A stretch of 64,000 bases of DNA, from contig CM065384.1 in assembly GCA_033060915.1 (NCBI GenBank), forward strand, positions 29,761,001-29,825,000, in the 5' to 3' direction. This document shows positions 57,276 through 64,000 of the stretch, in pieces; positions within the stretch are counted from its first letter, which is position 1, and each line of letters begins with the position of its first letter. The stretch is from Euryodendron excelsum. Taxonomy: Eukaryota > Streptophyta > Magnoliopsida > Ericales > Pentaphylacaceae. Both the position numbers and the translations under genes were made by a program. The notes beneath the pieces were generated by a model, which was given only the letters and a program-made list of their open reading frames with translations, had not been told where the DNA came from and searched no databases.

Positions 57276-59689
57276 GAATTGTTTTCCAAAAGCTCTTTAT
57301 TCAAATCAATTTTCAATTCAAACCTAGTCGCACTCATTCTTCTAGAAGGATGAGTTCTAACGAGAGAGTATAGTATTTTTTTCGATTCTGTGTGTATTCC
57401 TCGAGTGCAAAAAATCTGAGCGCGACACCCTGAAAACTACACCGGTCTAAAAATATTGAACAGTGGGTCTTGTCATACACCCCTGTTTAACCTAAGAAGG
57501 ACCTCATGACACTAAACACTCCTGACTCAATGAAAATTTCTTGGAGCATCTCGCAGACGCTTCGCCAAGATTGCCATTTCTCCCAATTCCCTGGTTATAA
57601 CGCACTATCAAAAGACTTGAGAAATGCACAAACTAGGGAATTCCTGAAAGCTTATTCATAAGTCTTTCTATCGATATGGCTCAATCGGATAGATTGCTCC
57701 CCAAAGTCCCCTATCTCGTGGCTCAAAAATAGCTATTTTCAGCAACTCTTGGAGCGTCTCGCAGATGCTCCACCAAGATTGACTTTTTCTCCCATTCCCT
57801 GATCATAACGCTCCATCAAACGACTTTAGAAATGCGTAAATTAAGGAATTCCTGAAATTATTTTCAGAGTACTTTCCATCGGTACGGTCCGATCAGAAAG
57901 ATCGCTTCCTAAAAGCCTCGATCATACGGCACCCAAACAGCTACTTTTGAACCCCCATGGAGTGTATCATAGAAGCTCTGGAAAAAAGTGATTTCATGCA
58001 CACTTTCCGATATGATATCTTACACTTCCGAACACTATTCAGACTTTTTAAAAACTTAGAAGTTCACAAGAAGCCCTAGGAGAACACCGTGGATGCAACT
58101 GATTCCTCCGTAACCTTCCCGGTTGGAACAATTATCAAGGCAAAGTTTAAACGAACACTCTCGGCAGCGGGGCGTATGCTACATGCGCCCAGATTTTGAT
58201 CAAATCGATCAAACTTCATTTAGCCGTTATGATTTAGCCAGTACAATGGGTGTCACGTGGCATTCTGCCAATGGAACAGTATATGTGCCAAGTCAAATTT
58301 TGCCCAGGCACATATACTACATACGCCAGGTCTTTCCAGGGTTGCCTACAAATACAGGCCTCCCCCTTTGCATACTCCAGAATAAAAAATTGTAGCAAAA
58401 CTCTGCACAAATAGCTCTAGAAATCAAAAACCCTCCATATGCTCCTCATTCCAAACACTTAGGCTATAGCTCACCTCACTCTAACCCATACACCTCACCT
58501 ACAAGGCCCTCCATGCCATAGAAAGCCTCATTCCAGCCCCTTCCAAGTCCATCCAAGATCAAGTCCAAGCATCTATTGAAGTTTGAGAGTGTTTGAAGGC
58601 AAAAAGTGATATTTTCTTTCATATTTTTGTCTTCCCCCACTCCTCTCTTCTCCCTCCTAGCCTATTTAGGCTATTCTCTATTTTAATCCTTATCGTCTAC
58701 CCTCCATTTTTGCATGCTTGAGACAAGAGAGCTCCTAGCTCATGCCTAGAGGAAAGCTAGTGAGAGTCATCGTGTAGGGAGATCTCTCACTAGCCTACTT
58801 TAAGATGGTATGGCTTTGGAGCACCTTAATTATGTGGTGTAACCTAAAGCCTTGTATGAATTCATGACAACTTGCATATGGCTATCTTCTTCATGTTTTG
58901 TATGCTTGGCTTTATTTTCATGTTTATAACCATGTTTTCCAAAATTTACACTATTCTCATTTCCATGCCATTTTCAAGCTCAATATTCTTCTCAAAGTGG
59001 TTCTAAGAGTTGGTTTTTTGAAGCTTAAAATGAGACTCTAAGAAATCATGGCTTAGAAAATCTCCCCATTAACCCCTGCATTCCAGCTTGCATAAAAATG
59101 GTTTTCGAACTCTCTAATTTCCAAGATTTCTATTATTTTAAGTTTAGTGGTTGGAATGGCCTCATGGAACCCTCTCTTGAGTGGCCTCCTTTCTATATTG
59201 GTCATAGAAACCCTAAATTGTTAGGATGGTTCCCTTCTTTTTTTATTCTTGTATGAAAATGATTTTCAAACTCTTTAATTTCTAAGGTTTCTATTCTCCC
59301 AAGTTTTGTGATTGGAATAGCCCCATGGAACCCTCTCTTAAGTGGTCTCCCTTTACATTGGCCGTAAGAATCCTAATTTGTTAGAATAGTTTCTTTAAAA
59401 ATGGTTTTCAAAAGCTCACTCTCTCCCTCTTTGTATTAAAAATGGTTTTTCAAGAGTTGTTATTATTGTGTTGATTTTTAAAATTCTTACTCTCTTCAAG
59501 ATAAAGGTTATAATGGTCCTAAGGAAACCTTCTTTGGAATGGTTTTCAAGCACTAACCATATAAACCATATTCTTGGCTAGAGTCTAATTTTCATGAAAA
59601 TAATCTTCAAAAAGGTTTGTTTACAAAAGTCCCTTGCATAATATGATTTTCCTTTCAAAACCACCTTCCAACATTAGGTTGACCTAACC

Positions 59690-59965
59690 CTAGTTCAATC
59701 CACCTAGGTTAACTTGACCTTAGTTGTCCAACTTTAGGTTAACCTAACCCAAGTTAGTTAACCCTAGGTCACCTTAACTATAGGTTAACCTAACTCTAGT
59801 TAATTAACCCTAAGTCAATCCAACCCTAGTCCAACTTAACCCTAGTTGTCCAAACCCTAGGTTAACCCGCCCTTAGTTAGTTAACCTTAGGCCACCTTAA
59901 CCCTAGGTTAACCTAACTCAAGTTAGTTAACCTTAGATCACCCCTAACCTTAGACCAACCCAGCC
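59690..59965. repeat. degenerate tandem repeat rich in GTTAAC and CCTAGG
   Basis: AGGTTAACCTAAC-type cores fall at about 59736, 59782, 59859 and 59904 (steps of 46, 77 and 45 bp), each followed by CTAGTTAGTTAACCCTAGG-like sequence. It is within the outer solo LTR. It looks telomere-like by eye because of AACCCTA, but the 7-bp phase is absent. Confidence 0.6.
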
Positions 59966-61352
59966 TAGGTTAGTATGCTTCAAGGTTCCAAGTCAAAGAC
60001 TCTTTTGAAATGATATTTTAATTTAAGACTATTCTCATAACCTAGTTTTCAAAAGCCTCCTACTCTCTTGAGATTTCAAAAATTAACTCCAAAACTTTTT
60101 CAAATACTTCTACACTCTATCTTTAAAAGGTCTCAGTTTCTCAGAAACTATTTTCAAAATGTTTTCAAGAACTCACAATCCTAGAGTGTCTCCAACCCTT
60201 TATAGTTAGGGATCTTAAAGGAAAGTAATACATTAAGTACAACTTTCAAGGTTGTCCATATTAGGGTTCCAAAAACCACTTTCAAAAGCTTTTCTAAGAC
60301 AAGTTTATTAAAATACTTCAAAACCCTACCTCCAAGGTTTTCAAAACAAGACTTCAAAACTCTCTTAAGTTATTTCAAAGCACTTCCAAAACTCCCTTAA
60401 ATTGTTCCAAAAACATTTCAAAACACTACAAAACCCTATTTCAAGAGCGCTTTTCAAAAACCTTCAAGTTCTACTCCAAAAACACTCCAAAATCCTATTC
60501 CAAATCAAAACTCTCAAGTTCTCTTTCTCCAAAGAGCTTAAAGCGTCTTCAAAAACTTTTCAAAGACTTCAAAGCATCTTCAAATATTTCAAAAGCCCTA
60601 ATGCACCTATATTCTATCGAGCTCTTGCCTGAACTACAAATGATCTGATTTTCACCAAATGAAATACGTAGACAACCTAAAATAGTACAGTCATAACTCT
60701 TATTTCAACTCAAGTTCTTGTTTAAAACTCTCTATTAATTCAAGATCCTTGTTTCAAATTCCTTCAAAGCTTCCATGCTTTCAAACATTTTTCTCAAGAC
60801 TTGCATCATGTATCATTCATCCAAAAAGTGATGACCAAACCTCGTTTTTCAAAATTTTAAAGTGGATATTAAGTGGATAATGGTAACCGGTTATTCTAGT
60901 GAGTGAATAAAGGGTGATTAGATATGTAGGTACCGAAAGGGTGGGGTAAGGTGATGATCTTAGGATATCTTACCTACACGTAACCAACCCCCAAATCATA
61001 GATTTTTATTTTTAAATGACCAAAATAGAGTTACTTCCAAAAAGGGCTTAAAACTTTTCTAAAGTTGCCAAACAACCTATTTTCTTAAAAACTCTCTCTT
61101 GAGGAAGTTTTTCAAAACCTTTTTCAAAAAAATCCTAAGTTTAATCTTCGGATTATATTTAGTTTTAGGTGCCCTAACTCACCTTAATCAAGTTAGGTGG
61201 CGACTCCTATTTTTCTAGAAAGCTCTTAATCAAATCAATTTAAATTTTAAACCAAGTCGCACTCGTCCTTCTAGGAGGATGAGTTCTAATGACAAAGTTT
61301 CATGTTTTTTTTTTTAGCCGAAAGGATTTGGTTCAAAAACCGGGGCGCGATA

Positions 61353-61357
61353 AACCT
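61353..61357. repeat. target-site duplication AACCT (right)
   Basis: Partner of 51859-51863. Confidence 0.85.
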
Positions 61358-61599
61358 AAAAACACCATTTGAAATGGCATTCAACCTAGGTTGTTGAATA
61401 AACTTGAATTAGCACCCAGGTTGAAAAATAAGCTATTTTTTTTCCTTTGTCAGGGAAATTAGCCTAGATTCCACACCTCTTCTAAATTTCTAATATTGGG
61501 TCTGTAATAAGATTATGAGGACTCCAAATTATTATTTTTTTTGTTTCGTACCCCTCCCAATAAAAGATAGAGTTTTAGAAATTAGCAGTATTTATGGCT

Positions 61600-61905
61600 A
61601 TAAATGAGCCAAGTCGAGTCAAGTAGTGACTTGTTTAAGTTTAGTTTGAATATTTTAACGAGCTTGAAAATGTGTTTGAGCTTTAATCAAATCGATCATG
61701 AGGCGAGTTCGAATAACTTATATTTTTTAGTGTATATGAGTTTATCGAGCCGAGTTTGAGCTGAACTCAGAAAATTAATGAATTTTAAAATATCATTAAG
61801 CTTGACTTGTTTACATAATGAATCAATCTCAAATAAGCTTTTAACAAACAAAACTCGGGCTAATCTCGAGTAGCTTGGTTCGTTTTACGATCTTAGTGAA
61901 ATCTT
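61600..61905 (+). repeat. dispersed repeat, copy 2
   Basis: Rich in CTCGAG/CGAGTT-type words and resembles the reverse complement of 1831-2080. Its end, CTTGGTTCGTTTTACGATC, matches the start of copy 1 inverted. Confidence 0.5.
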
Positions 61906-63060
61906 GTATTTAGTTGTGCAAAGAGGAATTGAAAAAGTAATTCAAATAGAGTTTCTATCCCCCATAATTTAATTCTGGGGGACAAGATTATCAGCTACTA
62001 AGGATTCAAGATGGGAGACCAAATTACAGAATTAATTTTTTTTGAATTTGTAATCTCGATGTTTAATATCCCAAGATTTCTTATCTTCTTGTCCCATCTC
62101 TCAAAACATAGATGGCCAAAGTTCCATTTCATGGACACTGAATATGTCGCACATCTGAAAATTGTGCCAAACAGATCTTTTCTTCCATCGACATGAAGAA
62201 TTATGTAGGACCCAATTCAAATTCGGGCTCCTATCTTTGCTATTGGGTCTTCAGAAGAAAGGGATCCAACTCAAGTTCTTGCAAATTGTTTGTTGGCCCA
62301 AAGGGTTACAGCCCATCAACACAACAGTGTTGAAAAATGGTTAGCTACGTAGCCTCTTAAAATTATGACAAAAAACAAAAAACAACAAAAAAATGTAAAT
62401 CCTTAAAATCAAGACCGAAGAAAGGAAACCTCTTAAATCCCAAGAAAACAAAAGAAAGAAAGAAAGAAATACCTCTTAAAATTAAGAGTAGAAAAAAAAA
62501 AAAAAAAAAGAAGGAAAACACCTTGAAATCACACATGAAATAAAAAAAAATCACTTCATACAGGGAGAATTTGCAGCCCAAAAAAAAAAAAATTTAAGCA
62601 GGCCATTATTTCGTTAGTAATGGCTACACAAAACATCATTGCCACAACATTTTGAATGGAAACTTTGTTTCAGTAATTAATAAAGTTTAAACTAGAAGTA
62701 TTTAGAATTTTTTTTTCAAAAAAGGTTGATTTTTAGACAGACAAACAAACAAAAATCCAGATATAAGTGGTGGACTATCACATACATTCCATGTGATTCT
62801 TAGAAGTAGAAGCTCTTGCTAGGTGAGTTTCCACATGGTTAAACATGATTTAGCCAAAATGGATAAAAAAAAAATTGACTATTAGAATTGATTTTTCATA
62901 CATATATTTGATATAATGGATATGTAGTGGGTTTTGCACGATTTCATTCTTTTGGCTTCGATTATTGCCTTTTAGCTTATCTTAGCAAATTCCCGCTAAT
63001 AAAACACTCACAAAGAAGTTAATCATAATTAAAAAGAAGAGGAGAAAAGAAAAAGGAAAA
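61906..63060. other. AT-rich intergenic DNA
   Basis: No supported gene. It contains a short palindrome at about 61957-61982 (TCCCCCATAATT and its inverse), (AAAG)n and poly-A runs at about 62380-62600, and otherwise nothing recognisable. Confidence 0.55.
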
Positions 63061-63070
63061 TCTTTATAGC

Positions 63071-63209
63071 AAAGGATGAGCTCTGTGGCTGGAGTGCTTG
63101 CAGCCACTCACCAAATCCTGAGTTCGATCTCTTGCCACTAGCTGAGCACTATTGACAAAAATACTAACTAACTGGCAACAATAATTGGTATTTTCATATA
63201 CTAAAAAAG
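63071..63209 (+). mobile_element. probable tRNA-derived SINE
   Basis: An A-box-like TGGCTGGAGTG at 63086-63096 and a B-box-like GAGTTCGATCTC at 63120-63131 have the spacing of a tRNA-derived RNA polymerase III promoter. Imperfect direct repeats flank the block: AGAAAAAGGAAAATCTTTAT (about 63049-63067) and AGAAAAAGAAGACCTTTATT (63210-63229). The length of about 140 bp fits plant SINEs. The family is not known. Confidence 0.5.
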
Positions 63210-64000
63210 AGAAAAAGAAGACCTTTATTAGCTTTTCTTCCTTTGACTAGTACTTTTTCTTTTCTTTTCTTCACTCAAATATTTCCCGTGAAATTTAAGT
63301 TGCTTTCTTTTTCTCTCTTTCTAGTGTGCCATAAGTGAGGTAATTTGGACAGCCCAATACAATGATCATACATGAGAATATTGGTCATGGTTACCATCCT
63401 CCTTGCCCACGGGTTTGGAGTCGAGGTCTTGAAAATTAAGGCTTCTTATTGTTATGATGGAGTCTTGAATTTCTATTTCCAAGAGACCATTTTTGCATGC
63501 TTTGAACTTCTAATTGTCGGATTGTGTCTTGAATTTTGAAAATTTTGCGCTAAGAGACCTTTTCCGTAGGCCGGAGGCAAGACTCCTACAATTTTATTAT
63601 CTTACCAGACCGAACCGGTTAAGACATCAATTTATTGGTTTAATTGGTTCAACTAATTATATAATAAATAAATAATAAAAATAATAATTAAAAAAATATC
63701 AATTGGTTAAATGATGCTCACTTTCATACAATAACTCAAACTAAATATAAAAAATAAGTATTTATGATTGTACTCCAAAACGTATAATTGGAGTTCCTAA
63801 TTGAAAGCTATCGTTTCTATTTATTTATTATTTTAATATAAATTTAGTTTTCTTTTATATTTTTGTATCTTGTGTAGATTTAAAATTAAAACTGAATACA
63901 ATAACGCTTACATGCACGTAGATATCCAGATGTTATATATATATATATATCATAATATATTATATAATATGTAGTGGAGTGGGTGAGTGTATATAATATA
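63210..64000. other. AT-rich intergenic DNA with (AT)n near the end
   Basis: No supported gene. An (AT)n run is at about 63934-63950 and the last 60 bp are TA-rich. Confidence 0.55.

Larger units (their letters stand above)
52763..57427 (+). mobile_element. inner giant solo LTR (4.67 kb), nested in the outer one
   Basis: Starts TGTAAGCACCCCATTTTTGC, ends GAGCGCGACA. Flanks CCCCG (52758-52762) and CCCTG (57428-57432) differ at one base. The outer LTR sequence joins correctly when it is removed. TATA box at 54305-54312 (TATAAATA), low-complexity tract at 54900-56880, hairpin and GGCGACTCC at about 57238-57275. It has about 600 bp (53000-53640) that the copy at 13499-17672 lacks. No coding domain. 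Confidence 0.85.
51864..61352 (+). mobile_element. outer giant solo LTR (about 4.8 kb without its nested copy)
   Basis: Starts TGTAAGCACCCCATTTTTGC and ends GGGGCGCGATA, where the terminal CA has become TA. Matching AACCT flanks. It is split by a second LTR of the same family at 52763-57427; sequence on both sides of that insert joins in the order seen in the sister LTRs. It has a mutated TATA (TACAAATA, about 58347), a shortened low-complexity tract and the conserved hairpins near 60925 and 61172. No gag or pol. The damage suggests it is older than the inner copy. Confidence 0.85.

Noticed and set aside
58123..58395. 90-codon ORF in the outer solo LTR
   Set aside because: No domain, inside U3 of a decayed LTR, and the corresponding region of the sister LTRs is not open.
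59690..59965. Interstitial telomere repeat
   Set aside because: AACCCTA-like words occur, but not in the 7-bp phase of plant telomeres, and the tract lies inside an LTR.

Overview
This is plant nuclear DNA, most likely from a eudicot. It is AT-rich, has no intact single-copy gene, and is packed with decayed plant transposons: a Sirevirus-type Ty1/copia element, an Athila-type Ty3/gypsy element, very long solo LTRs, a Mutator-like element (MULE) and a probable SINE. The species cannot be named from the sequence. Almost every coding region carries stops and frameshifts, so the listed genes are pseudogenes unless stated otherwise.

The window reads as one old host unit blown apart by nested insertions. 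The host unit is a MULE on the + strand. Its transposase is split into pieces at about 5780-5835, 27223-28568, 30047-30986 and 43872-44456. Downstream lie a complex tandem repeat (44575-45280), a small broken ORF (45435-45731), an antisense ORF (46125-46586), a plant mobile domain (PMD/MAIN-like) gene (46733-49292), an unrecognised ORF (49667-50328) and a 178-bp tandem array (50421-51625).

Four insertions split this unit, and each is bracketed by a matching 5-bp target duplication: (1) 5836-27222, a tandem Sirevirus with three LTRs and two internal domains (GCTAG); (2) 28569-30046, a 1.5-kb solo LTR (CATGG); (3) 30987-43871, a complete but decayed Athila-type element on the - strand (GTAAC); (4) 51864-61352, a giant solo LTR (AACCT). 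Insertion 4 itself holds a second solo LTR of the same family (52763-57427). A third solo LTR of that family (13499-17672) sits inside the env-like ORF of Sirevirus copy A. Removing the four insertions takes out about 45 kb, and the transposase reading continues across the junctions at insertions 1-3.

The most interesting regulatory signal is that both env-bearing retroelements carry a copy of their own LTR promoter module (palindrome array plus TATA-like box) directly upstream of the env-like ORF. This is TGTGTCGACACA in the Sirevirus and a GATCGATCGG-type array in the Athila element. Homology to the LTR extends beyond the short motif in both cases. This suggests an LTR-derived internal promoter for env-like expression in two unrelated lineages.

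The flanks (1-3900 and 61450-64000) are AT-rich and hold only dispersed repeats, microsatellites and a probable SINE.
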